This document shows positions 32,829-44,799 of a DNA stretch of 64,000 bases, one piece after another. Source of the stretch: Hymenoscyphus infarciens (lineage: Eukaryota > Ascomycota > Leotiomycetes > Helotiales > Helotiaceae); contig LLCB01000235.1 of the NCBI GenBank assembly GCA_001414345.1, positions 1 to 64,000 of the forward strand, written 5' to 3'. The position numbers and the translations under genes were made by a program. Each line of letters begins with the position of its first letter. Position 1 is the first letter of the stretch. A model generated the notes under the pieces. That model had not been told where the DNA came from. It searched no databases and saw only the letters and a program-made list of their open reading frames with translations.

Positions 32829-35800
32829 ATAAACTAGGGAAATATAATTATTATAAGTATTATAAGTATTAATGAAAAGTTAATAAAGATTAAATTAAGA
32901 TAAAGGTTTAAAACTAAATAAATATCTTTTAAAAATGAAGAGATAAAATAAAAAATAGAAATCTTTATAAATAATACTTAAGAATATTAAAACCTTACTT
33001 TTATCTAAATATTAATTAATAATAAGCTTATTCTAGCTTTCTTCATAGTTATAGAGACTCTTAAATAATAGTATTATAGTTCTTATATAAGTTTATTATA
33101 GTTTAGTTTCTTATATAAACTAAAATAGTTAAACTCTTAATAGTTCTAATTTCATATAACTAATCTACTCTTCTAGATATAATCTAAGCTTATAACCTAT
33201 TAAATAGATATTTTTTATTTATAATAATAATCTTAGAACTTATGTATATTTAGTAAAAGTATAGATTAAGAAAAGAATTATAATATTAACTAAAGAGAGA
33301 AAAAGATTAAGTTTTATATTTATATTTATAAATCTATACTATTATATACTACGCTTTAACTTATTAAGTCTATCTATATTTATACTCTAGTTATAGTAAA
33401 CTATATATTCTATAAAATAATATAGAAAGTAATTATAAAAAGAATAATTAATATAAAGTCTATATAAGCTTTTAAGTTTATTAATAAAGCTCTATTTAGA
33501 TTAGATTATTTTAGAGATTATTTTATAGATTATAATATAATCTTATATAATCTCTATAATATAAACACGTTAGTATATTTTTAGAATTATTTAATAATCT
33601 TAATTCATCTCTTACTAAAATAAAATCTACTCGATTTTAAGTAGAATTTAGATTAACTACTCTTAATACTCTATATTTCTATATCTCTACTATTACTACT
33701 ACTACTTACTATAGAGTAAGATAATAAAGAAGAGCGATATCTATATTTAATCTTTCTTTAGAGTCTTTTATTATCGTAATTATAATCTAAAAAGCGCTCT
33801 CTTTATATCGACTATCTTAAGAGCTCTAACTTAAGTATATAAAAAAGCTAAGTCTATATAATTTATAATTTATATATATAATACTTAATAGATTTAAGTT
33901 AATATCTATAAAAGTGTTCGAAGGTTCGGATTATTATTAATTCTTTTAAATAATATAGAACTATTTAGAGCTAAATAATCTTAAATAATTCTAAATAATC
34001 TTAGTATATCTAGCTAAGACTTAGATAAGTAATAGAGTAGACTAAGTCTATATACTAAGAGGAAATATATAGTCTTTAGTTCTTCTATAGTTATTATTTT
34101 AAAGATATATATTTATAAAAAAACTAATATAAGAGAAGGAAATTCTTTAATTATAAACTAGTATTCTTAAATTCTAAGAATTAAATTCTCTTAAATAAGA
34201 TCCGCTTTATTATATATTTTTATAAACTTTTATAAATTATCTAAAAAAGTCTTTTTAATACTTTTATAATATCTTTTCTTAGTAGTAAAGTAGTTTCTAG
34301 TATTTATTAAACTAAAGCTATCTCTATTATATTCTTATAATATAATAATAGTAATAGCTTTATGTATTTCTATAATACTAGCTAAAATCTAGTCTAAAGA
34401 ATTAATAGTAAATAGTTAAAAGAGTTTTATAAAATAGTTTTTAGTTTATTAAAAAAGAACTAAAGAATTAAAAGCTCTTTTAGTAACTAACTTATAAATT
34501 CTCTTAAGTTATATCTAAAAACTTATTAAGCTAGTTATACTTTTATTAGATATAGAATTAGATTTATTATTAAACTAATATTCGTAAATTAAAACAGAGT
34601 AAAACACTTAAGAAGTAGACTAGTAATAAGTCTATAAATTATAATTAATCTTAATATATACTTTTCTAGTATAATATAGCTTATTAAAAAAGTTTTTAAA
34701 TTTTAACTATTAGTTTTATAATATATTCTATTTAGTTCTTAAAACACTTATATAAATAAAACTTTGAATTTTTATTTAAAACTCTCTTATTTTTATTATA
34801 ATATATATTAATTTAATATAGAATAAACTTATTTATTAGAATAAAAGTTGAATTAATAATTAGTAGTACTAGCAGATAGAGTAAGTATATTAAGACTTAT
34901 TATAGATAGCGATTATATATAAAAGAAGTAAGAGAGTAATAAAGAGATATTTGAAATATTTAAAGAATTTAGAGTAGATTAAAAGCTAATTATTATTTTA
35001 CTTATAATTATTCTAAGAGAGATATTAGATAAAAGCTTATAATAGAACTAACTTTTCTAATTCTTACTATATTAGAATATTTATTAATAGAAGATTAAGA
35101 ATTATACTATTTATATTCTTATAAGTAAACGTGTTAGATTTAATATATAGTATAATAATATATAACTACTATAGCTATTCTTTATAATTTCACTATCTTC
35201 TCTAGTTTATATATATTTAATAAATAGTATTAGTATTCTAGGATAGTAAATAAGAGATTTTTAAAGTTATTTATTATTAAGTAGTTTTCTCTAAACCTAG
35301 TAGAACTAGTAAAGCGAGTCTAGTAGTTATAGTATAGAGCTAGTAGAATAGTATAATCTTAACTAAAGAGTATAGAATATTAAAGCTTATAGTTATATAT
35401 TCTATATATTTAAGATAATATTCGAATTATAGTAAAAATCTTTATATAACTACGAATTAAATAATATATTTAAACTATATATTTCTTTAATAATTATACT
35501 AATAAGTAATATCTTTAAAATAAACTAGCTATTATTATTAAATATATTAGCTTAAAGTTAGATTTACTAATAGCTTATAATCTTATTACTTAAAATATCT
35601 AGTCTATTAATTCAAGTTTTTAGAAAGTTTAATTATTATAAGTAATAAAAGATTTAAATGAATTTTTTTTTAAAAATCTCTACTAATATAAGAAATATAA
35701 AGTAGCTTATAAAGTAGTAACTATATTATATAGAAAGTATTAATTTCTAAAAACCTATAAATAATAGAAATATTATAATTATATAAAATATTATCTTTTT

Positions 35801-36068
35801 TTTTAATTTATATAACTCTATTTTAGAATATAAATAAATTCGACGTTATAAATCAATTAAAATTGATTTTATCTCTTTTTAAATAATTAATAGTAAAAAA
35901 GATATTCTAAGTATACTAACTTATTATTACTATATAAATATATATATAATTTACTAAACTCTAGTTTATATAAGAATTAAAAAATAATATAAGAACTTAG
36001 GTCTACTAGAAGTTATAGTATCTCGTCTAAATTCTTATAATAATAAAAGTCGTAGAGTATAAGCGAAC
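32829..36068. other. RIP-degraded AT-rich DNA, content unrecognised
   Basis: About 3.2 kb with no intact frame and almost no CpA/TpG. Composition suggests old repeats, but I recognise no LTR pair, terminal inverted repeat or protein motif in it. Confidence 0.5.
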
Positions 36069-36073
36069 TAGCG

Positions 36074-36244
36074 TGTCGGTATAACTTAAGAGCAAGTAAC
36101 TACTTAGAATAGTATATATAGAAATTCGTAACCTTCTTACTTAAGAACTATTTAGATAGACATTATAGATAGCTTTACTTAGTATATACGAACGATAATA
36201 TAACTCTTTTTATATCGCTTTTATAACTATAAATTATACTAATA
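36074..36244 (+). repeat. 5' LTR of Copia 1 (171 bp)
   Basis: Begins TGTCGGTATAACTTAAG and ends AAATTATACTAATA. The family's ends are inverted: TGTTAGTATAACTT against AAGTTATACTAACA before RIP. Confidence 0.9.
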
Positions 36245-36699
36245 CTAATTAGTAGACGTATAGATTAGATACTTAGTTACTTGATATATTGCTACTATAG
36301 ATATACTTATATAAAACTAAACTTAAGATTACTAGTAGACTTCTCTTTATAGATCGTAGTTTCTTTTACTATTTAAATTTTTAATAATATACTATAAACG
36401 CTTCTTAATATAGGAAGCACTAATTACTAATATTAACTTTCTAACGTTATTCTAATAACTTCTCTAATCTTCTATTATCTCTCGATATAATTTATACTCT
36501 CTAAGACACCTATTTACCTAAAACCTAATATCTCTTTTATCTACTAAGTAAAGTATAAATAGACTTTTAATAATATTTATAATATCTACTAATTTAAGTA
36601 ATAATAATATCTATAATATCTATAATATAATAGATATACTAATACTGATTCCGATAACTTTAGAAGCTTTAACTTCGGTACTAAAATAAGCTCTAAAGC

Positions 36700-39600
36700 T
36701 AGTACTAAAGCCGAAGTTAATATAGATAAAAGAGATAATTTTTATAGTAGAGTAAGAAGAGAAGTATACTAGAGAAGAGAATAAAGACCTTCTTCTTTAA
36801 GAGAAATTTTAAGTAGACTTTAAAGAATAGAATTAAGATAAATTTACTAAGATCTACTAATCTATAAATACTAAGTTATAATAGATACTTTATAGAAGTA
36901 GTATATAAGTTAAGATAGATAGATATAAAATGATTATATCTTAGACACTATATAATACTACTATTAAGGTTAACTAAACTAAGTAGTTAGACGAAGAATT
37001 AGAAGAAGCTAGTCTTAACGTCTTTAGATCCTATTATAAATATATAAAGAAAAATACTAAAAGATAATAAAAGTAGTAGTAATAATAACTCTAATAATAA
37101 TAACCTCTAGCTAAAAATATTACTTAAATTACCTAATCTAAGACAAAGGCTAGAGATAAAGCTTTATAAGTATCTACTATATAATAATAATAATAACTAA
37201 TACCTTTAATAACTTTAATCCTACTAACTAAAAGGAAAGACCTAAGTAATCTAGTATAACCTCTAATCTAACTTTTAAGTCTACTAAAAGATAACTAGAC
37301 CTCCTTTTTTATATTCTATTAATTTAGTAAAGATACTAGTAGTAACGATTTTAATAATATCTCTAAGTATCTAGAACAGGATTAGTAATAGAATGATTCT
37401 AGTAGAAGACTACTAGTATAAATAAATATAGTATATTTTAAACTAGAATTAACTTTATAAAATTCTTAAAAGAGTTAAGACTACTTATATATATTAAGTA
37501 TACTTATAAAAGTATATAAGAATAACTAAAAGTATAGTAGAAAAGAAGATAATTTTATAATTAAAGTTATAATATTAAAGAATATATATAGGAGAAGTAA
37601 GGTATTACTAGTAATCTACTCACTTATCTTCTCTACTATATTAAAAGATAATACTTTAAATTACTTTTATACTACGCTTTTTAAAAAGTATAATAATTAA
37701 TTCTTTAAAATTTTATCTATATCTATATAATGATATTTTAAAGATAAGCTTTATAAAAGAGGCTAACTATCTAAGTAGAATAATATTAATTTATAGAAGA
37801 TAATATAAGTATTTAGAGTATTAATATTAAAGTCTTTTAAGAATAGGTTATTAAGGCTTAATTTACTAAGATTTTCTCTCTCTATAGACTTTTCTACTAA
37901 TAGTTAATTTTTAAATAAGCTAAATTTAGTATATAAAAAGGTCTTATATTATACTATTATAATATTAATCTTACTCTAAGACTCTTTGATTTCTAATACT
38001 ATTACTCTCTTATAAAGTTCGATTTAATCTTATATAAAAGTCTACTTAAAAATAGTTATAAATAAGACTATAATAACTAAAAGATACTTCTATAAGAGTA
38101 GATAATATAGTATAAATAAATTTAATAATATAGATTAATATAAGAAGAAGAGGATATATCATATATATAGAAAAGATAACTATTTATCTTAGGATTATAG
38201 TTAAGAAGAGTAGAACTATTACTTTACTAAATAGACTAATAAGAATTCTAGACACTTTAAAGATAAGTAAGATAGATATACTAAAAAGGTATATAATATA
38301 AATATAGTATATACTTAGAGTACTTAAGAGAAGGAGATATTAGAGACACTTTAAGTAATTACTTTATTAAAAGATAATAGTTATTTATTAGATACTAGCT
38401 TAGATAATAAAGTTATCTATTATAATATTACTTTTATAGGATTTATTAACAATTTAAATACTAAATACTTTACTATAAATTTAATAAGTTTAGTATAAAG
38501 ATATACTATTAATAGATATATCTTATAAAACCTAAACGATCTAAATAATACTTCTAATATTATATATAAATTTATAGAGAAGGTGTTTATAATAATAGCT
38601 AAAAGATATATAGAAGAGAACTTCTTTATTATAATAATTAATACTAGAGTAGCTTAAAAGTTAAGTATAAGCTCTAACTAATATCTTATATATATTAGAC
38701 TTATTAAAAGCGTCTTAATTAATAAGAGTATAAAGAGTTAATTTAATATCTAATTTAGTAAGAGATATACTCTATCTTTAGAATTAATAATAATTAATAT
38801 ATTAATTAGAGAAGTAGAGTTTTATATAGTATAATCTAATACTTCTTTTATTCTTTATATTAATGATATAGATAACTTGAAAGTTATTCTAAATAATCTT
38901 TAAAACGTACTTATCTAAGAGAATAAGAAAGGAATAGAGATTAAGAGGTTCTCTATTATATAACGATTTAGATACTCTTTTCTATTCTAGGATAAAGCTA
39001 TATATAACTTTATATAGAACTATCTAACCTTTCTTATAAACGTTAATATTTAACGACTTTATAAGCGATTTAGCTATCTATTAGTACTAAGATTATAATA
39101 TATACTAAAAAGAGCTAGGTATTATATTAACTAAGACATCTTTTAATATCTTACTAGATTCTATAAATACTATTAAAAACATAGAAGTTTATCTAGCTAA
39201 TTTAAGTTTACTCTCTATAATAGCCTTAAATTTAATTATAGTATTTTAATTAATACTTTCTTTCTTAATAAGTAGGTAGTCTTATATTATATAGATAAAG
39301 TAATAAGATATTAGATTAATATATATCTTAGACTCTCTAATTATATTATTATAAATACTAAGATAAACTTTATTAGAAAGGACTTTATATACTCCGCTGC
39401 TAGAATAGGTACTATAGTAAAAACTATACTAGTTAAGGTATATAATTTAATTAGTATAGTAGAACGTTACTATAGACTAATTTAATAGATATATAATATT
39501 ATATATAAATAAGAGCTCTATCTCTTATAAAGTTTAGTACTTTAAATAGCTTTTAAAGTAATTAACGATATAGTAGGCCTAAATAGACTAGTCTCTACTC

Positions 39601-41870
39601 TATTAGTATATAAGGTATATACTTAAATAACTATAACTAACGTATCTTTATAACTAATTTCTATAAAGTCTAAAACCTATAAAAGAGCTACTTAAGAAAT
39701 ATAAAAGTAGATTATATCTTATTAAGTTAAAGAAGCTCTTAATATATAAAATAGACTAATTAACTAAGTTAAGAACTTGCTCTTAAATTTAGACGTTTTA
39801 GTATAGAGAGAGTATATAAAGTCTTAGATAGAACCTTTTTTATTTTTTAAGAAATTAAAAACAAAGACTATATCGTAGTACTACTAAGTAGTCTTATAAA
39901 GTTTTAATCTATAGTTATAAAACTATACTTTATTAAAACTTCTAAAATTTCTAGAATAGTACTAATAACTAAGGAAGTTTTTAATATAGTACTATCTAAA
40001 ATAATACTATAACTCTATAAAAAAGAGAGAACTTTTAAGTAATAGAGTAAGTAGGAAGTAAAGTAGAGTAGATAAGATATTAGATAATATTTACCTTCTT
40101 CTAGATACTAACTTTAATAGTTATAAATCTACTAAAATACTAAAATTCTAGAGTCTATACTAGAACCTCTCTAGAAGCGTAGACGTAGACGACTCTAAAA
40201 GTATCTAAGTCCTTTAAATAAGTATTTTAAAGTATTATTCTAATAGTTAGACACTTTTATTAATAATATTAACTATATTACTCTTAAAGATATTAGAACT
40301 TTTCTTACTAATTTAAGCGAACCTTATAATATTAAAGTCTTTATAACTAATAATAGTATAATATATATTAAATTATAATAAAAAGAGAGTAATAGATTAA
40401 CTAATTAAAGTATTTTTAAAGTTATTACCTAAAAGGAATTACCTTTTAATACTAGAATATTTAGATTACGCTTTATAAATAATATTAAATTTAAGAGTAT
40501 AGTACTTACTTTTATAAAGTTAAGATTAGTAATCTAGGTATATAATAATAGTAGGAAGTTACTAGTAGTTATCTAGGTGTCTACTATTTAAAGAGTAAGC
40601 TAGAGAATAATTCTTATACTTATTATAATACTTCTAAGCTTATAAGTATTTATTTAGAATACTATATAAGTATATATATAGTTATTAACTGATTTAAATT
40701 AGAAGTTCTTTATATACTCTTTAAAGAGTTATTCTTAATAAGAAGATATATTCTTTAAGGTAATTAGACTACTATATAGTATTCTAGAAGCTAGTAATTA
40801 TTAGTTTATAACGTACTATAAACACTATATTATAAGTCTTATAATAGAATAGTTAATATTCGACCTTTGTCTTTTATATACTAAGTTATACTAATATAAT
40901 AAGTAAGTAAAGTTAAATACCCCTTTTAGTATAGTAGGCTTTTAAACTACTAATACTCTTATACTTGCTAATAACGCCTTTACTATTAAAGAGAAGGTTA
41001 CTATTAACGAGGCGAGATTTATATCTAAGAAGAGAGAAGAGCTTACTATTAACTATCTAATTAAATTTAATAGAGAGCTAATTACTAAGTATTAAGACGG
41101 CTTTATATCTCTTACTTAAGATTATGTTAAATACTTATATTTAGTATAAAAAGCTTTAACTAAGATATCTAATATAAAAGAGATATTATATATAGTAGAT
41201 ACTAAAGATTAATATGTTATATAACGTGCTAAAGAGGTATACTTAGCTATAGTATCTTAATCTAAGGCTACTTTTGACTTATTATATACTATCTAAACTA
41301 TTAATTCTTAAGATAACGATATTTTACTTCTTAATAAGCGAATTTAATAATAAATCAATAATACTATAAGAGGACTTAAATTCGTTAAATTAGATAAATC
41401 TTTCTTAAAGTTATATACTTTTATTAATAGATTATTTACTAATAATAAGCTCTAGATTTAACGTCGCGGCTTTAATAAAATCAACTTTTAAAAGTATCTT
41501 AGGATTTAAGATACTACTTATAATATATACTAATTTAAAGTCTATTTATAAATATATAGCTAGATTAGGTAATATATAGCTAGACTAGGTATAACTAAAG
41601 AGAAGCGACTAATAATTAATATTATATACTTATAAGAAGCGTATAAATTAAGAGAGATTAATAAGATTAAATAGATTAATAGTAAGAGTAATCCTACGGA
41701 TACTATAACTAAAAAGGGTTATTATAATGTCTTATAAAGGTTAATCGATACTAATAAGCTAGATATTAACCTTATAGAGTGAGTAGAACGACATAAGAGA
41801 TAATTAGAGACTAAAATAGAGCTTTCTTATTAGTCGAGGACAGAGAATAGAGAGCTCTAATTAGTTAGAT
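36700..41870 (+). pseudogene. Copia 1 gag-pol relic
   Basis: Gag end near 38,150-38,230 reads YIEKDNYLSQDYS (knuckle). A protease-like LLDTSLDNKVIYY follows at about 38,380. Integrase at about 39,030-39,850 reads the RLYKRFSYL block, then YIDKVIRYQINIYLR, INFIRKDFIYSAARIGTIVKTILV, ISIVERYYRLI, LQIAFKVINDIVGLNRLVSTLLVY and LDVLVQREY. RT at about 40,430-41,500 reads LRLVIQVYNNSRKLL, LIRLLYSILEASNYQF and IFDLCLLY. These match the order and spacing of fungal Copia pol. Stops sit at former Gln/Trp codons throughout. Confidence 0.8.
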
Positions 41871-41926
41871 TAGATATATGTTTTTAATGATTTTGAGTAA
41901 CTTTAACCTTTTTAGAGAAGTACTAG

Positions 41927-42097
41927 TGTTAGTATAACTTAAGAGTAAGTAACTGCTTAGAATAGCGTATATGAGAATACGTAACCTTTTTGCTTAAGAA
42001 CTATTTAGGTAGGCATCGTAGATAGCTTTACTCGGTATATACGAACGATAATATAACTCTTTTTACATCGCTTTTATAACTATAAGTTATACTAATA
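41927..42097 (+). repeat. 3' LTR of Copia 1 (171 bp)
   Basis: Begins TGTTAGTATAACTTAAG and ends AAGTTATACTAATA; less mutated than the 5' LTR. Confidence 0.9.
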
Positions 42098-42151
42098 TAG
42101 CGTATAGTAGAATAAGATTTAGTAGAAATAAATAACTACTTTTTTAATAAG

Positions 42152-42270
42152 TATTAGTATATCTTAGTTATTATAATAGTAATATAAAAAGAGTATAGTA
42201 TCGTCTATATATACTAAGTAAGTCTTATTATATTATCTACTTAAATAGCTATTTATTCTTAAGTATTATA
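42152..42270 (-). repeat. Degenerate partial Copia LTR
   Basis: TATTAGTATATCTTAGTTAT followed by an AAAAAGAG...TATCGTCTATATATACTAAGTAAG segment aligns with the minus-strand orientation of the 171-bp LTR of Copia 2. The right end is not clear. It is probably a solo LTR or fragment older than Copia 1. Confidence 0.5.
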
Positions 42271-43450
42271 ATAATAAGATTATAATTTAATAAATAGCTT
42301 ATAACTTAAACTATTTAAAGTCTCTTTTTATTCTAGATTAACTTCTTTATATATATAAATTTTATTATATAAAAGCTACTTAAAGTCTTTTTAAAGCTAA
42401 ATCTTTTTTTTAATACTTTATATCTATATATATAGTTAATAGTATTATTAGTAGTCTTTAAATAGTTAAATTATCTAAAGTCTTTATATATATTATTTAT
42501 ATATATATAGAATCTATTCTTTTATTAATAACTTTTAATAGATTAACTACTTAATATCTTTATATATATTATAAAAAACTTTTAGATACTAGTAGAATAG
42601 CGTTATACTTACTATACTAGCTATACTAGTATATAGCGTCGAAAGCAGCTACTATTTAGCTTTAGTATATATAGCGTCAAAGCTAATATACTATCCGATT
42701 CTCGATACTAGAGATATTAAAGCTAATCCGCTAGCTAATCTATAAAGCGAAGACTAGTACGCTATCTAGAACCTAGGATTATATAATTATCTAACTAGCT
42801 TTCTATCTCTTTAGATACTACCTAGCTCTATAAAACTATAATAGATTAAAAAGGTAAGTGAGAAATTAAGCGATTAAGCTAAAGTTTACTTTATAAGATA
42901 CTTCTTATATAGATAGAGTATATAGATAAATAAGAAGAAGATATATAATATCGATAAATACGTTAGAATATATAAAGAATATAAATATATTAACTTAAAT
43001 AATCCTAGCTAATACTTCTAGTATACTTAATATATCTAATATATCTAGTATACTTAATTATAAAGTATACTAGCTATTACGTATATTATAACTAGTATTA
43101 TAATAGTATACTTAAGACTTAAATATACTAGGTATACTAGGTATATTAAGTATACTAATAGTATATCTAGTATTTATAAGTTTTTTATAATATAAACGAG
43201 AAGATAGCTATATATATTATTATAAGAATTTATACGAGATTCTATAACTCTTAGCAGCGCTGAATTCTTAAGTTAGTTTTAGCTCTCGTATAAGCTAGTA
43301 TTTAGTTAATTTTATATATCTATAGTGTTCTTTATTAGTTTTCTCTAGTTTAGCGAGATATTAACGAATAGAGCTAGAGTTGACTTAGAATCTAGTATAG
43401 TGTTTCTACTATATAAATATAGTAGAAGTTATTTCTACACCGTAGCTTTG
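42271..43450. other. AT-rich DNA with short direct and inverted repeats
   Basis: No frame recognised. ATATAGCGTC-AAAGC occurs twice (about 42,634 and 42,669). Between 43,010 and 43,180 the motif ACTAGTATACT/TATACTAG recurs many times in both orientations. A perfect 10-bp hairpin (TTCTACTATA - TAAA - TATAGTAGAA) lies at about 43,404-43,427. Confidence 0.5.
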
Positions 43451-43555
43451 GCCTTTTATAGTTGAATTCTCAACTTCGCTCTTTTCTCGTCTAAATAGCG
43501 ATTCCCGCCGTGAATCATATTGATATAGTTCTGTGAATGTGAACCTCCTATGAAG

Positions 43556-43591
43556 CCAATCACAGTCTATCAGCAGAGTAGAGGATATAAA
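43556..43591 (+). promoter_or_regulatory. CCAAT box and TATA-like box of the orphan gene
   Basis: CCAAT at 43556-43560 and GATATAAAGG at about 43,584-43,592 stand about 155 and 125 bp upstream of the ATG, a normal fungal arrangement with a leader of roughly 90-100 bases. Confidence 0.55.
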
Positions 43592-43712
43592 GGTTCGGTT
43601 ATAGAAATGTATCTCTTAGACTTAGTTAACAAACTTACTTCCAAATACCATAGCTTGAAAGCATTTTAGGGAAGACAATACAAGCTTTAAAACCTCGATC
43701 CACAAGAACACA

Positions 43713-44135
43713 ATGAGGCCAACCTATCATTTACAAACACCGAAGGTCTACGCATGGACCAACTACGAGCAGTTCCTATTTTGCGATTTGATTTGGGAAC
43801 TGGGGGTTTCTTTGCAGAAGTGGGAAGTTCCTTTTGTGTGGAGCCATCTTGATGCTTGTATGAATGAAATCATACTTGTAGGACGAAGTACTAGTCTATT
43901 CAAAGACGGCGATTATTCCCGTACAACGGAACGTTACGTCCGTTTCGAGAGGAGTTATGATGGAACACAAATGGAAACATACGTCAAAACAAAGTGGAAT
44001 GCGGATATAACAAGCTTTCAAAAGAGCTCTTATGAGTACCGAAAGAATGCGCTCTACGACATAGCGAGAATTGTACCGGAAATAGCAAATATACTACATA
44101 ATTACAGAAGTCAAATCTGGGAGTTGACTCTGTAG
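43713..44135 (+). CDS. Orphan protein of 140 residues in a RIP-free island
   Basis: Intact frame with good start context (A at -3). I recognise no family. The protein is soluble-looking, with no signal peptide or membrane helix. It is rich in aromatic residues, including five Trp and nine Tyr (KVYAWTNYEQFLF, KWEVPFVWSHLDAC, RTTERYVRFERSYDG). It ends in a helix-like segment, YDIARIVPEIANILHNYRSQIWEL. It has three Cys-poor regions and only two Cys residues, so it is not a typical disulfide-rich effector. The island lies between two inverted Copia elements and shows no RIP, so the gene was either recently acquired or maintained by selection. No intron is needed. A possible polyadenylation signal (AATATAATA-like) lies about 30 bp after the stop. 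Confidence 0.65.
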   Translation: MRPTYHLQTPKVYAWTNYEQFLFCDLIWELGVSLQKWEVPFVWSHLDACMNEIILVGRSTSLFKDGDYSRTTERYVRFERSYDGTQMETYVKTKWNADITSFQKSSYEYRKNALYDIARIVPEIANILHNYRSQIWELTL

Positions 44136-44340
44136 CAGAGTTAAGCAGATTCACAGCTAAAAAGGCAAAATATAATAGTATTACTTATATGCGGAACAGC
44201 TAGTTAGAACACGTGAAACACTCTCTCTAACACTCTCTCTAGAATCTACAGTAGTTGTAAACACGAGTGCTGCCAACGGGATAACTCAAAAGGAACAAGA
44301 TATAGAGCGGCTGCTTACACAGAGGTGTGAATAATTTAAG

Positions 44341-44605
44341 ATATTATAGAGTGTCGTAACTCCAACGAAAGTTGAGGTGATTTTATATTATTAGTTACTC
44401 GAAGATAGTTGGTTTAAACTTCAACATAGTCTTCTTTTAAAAAGGATTAGAAGAGAAAAAATTATCTCTTAAAAGATAGTCTCTAGTTTCACTACTAGCT
44501 TTAAGATATATAAGTAATAATTAATAAAAGAGAAGAAATTATTCTTAAAGTATAATAATCTTATTAATCGTTGTTTTTCTTAGTAGAATATTATATAGAT
44601 GTAAT
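44341..44605. other. AT-rich DNA between the island and Copia 2
   Basis: Composition falls back to RIP type. It ends with the target duplication GTAAT (44601-44605). No feature recognised. Confidence 0.5.
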
Positions 44606-44776
44606 TGTTAGTATAACTTATAGTTATAAAAGCGATGTAAAAAGAGTTATATTATCGTTTATATATACCGAGTAAAGCTAGCTATAATGCTTACTTAAGT
44701 AGCTCTTAAGTAAGAAGCACGTATACCTACGTATACTAATCTAAATTGCTAATTACCTCTTAAATATATACTAATA
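44606..44776 (-). repeat. 3' LTR of Copia 2 (171 bp)
   Basis: On plus from TGTTAGTATAACTTATAG to TATATACTAATA; the end at 44606 retains the unmutated TG (CA in sense). Confidence 0.9.
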
Positions 44777-44799
44777 CTAGCACTTCTTTAAAATAATAA

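Larger units (their letters stand above)
36074..42097 (+). mobile_element. RIP-degraded Copia element 1
   Basis: 6024 bp, two 171-bp LTRs and the perfect target duplication TAGCG (36069-36073 and 42098-42102). Sense order on plus is gag with a knuckle, protease, integrase, RT/RNase H, the Copia order. LTR differences are transitions only. Confidence 0.88.
43451..44340. other. RIP-free island of ordinary composition
   Basis: About 0.9 kb in which CpA and TpG are as common as in the 1-5 kb region, in contrast to both flanks. It is the only such island in the 58 kb AT-rich block and holds one intact gene with promoter elements. Downstream (44,140-44,340) no further frame is seen; ACACTCTCTCTA occurs twice at about 44,218-44,241. 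Confidence 0.8.

Noticed and set aside
32829..36068. Search for a Fot1/pogo or mariner transposase
   Set aside because: No DDE-type or HTH pattern could be followed on either strand, so no family is claimed.
43010..43180. Recurrent TATACTAG motifs considered as a CRISPR-like or centromeric array
   Set aside because: Spacing is irregular and orientation mixed, with no unique spacers; the organism is a fungus and the motif is what RIP and AT-rich drift can give.
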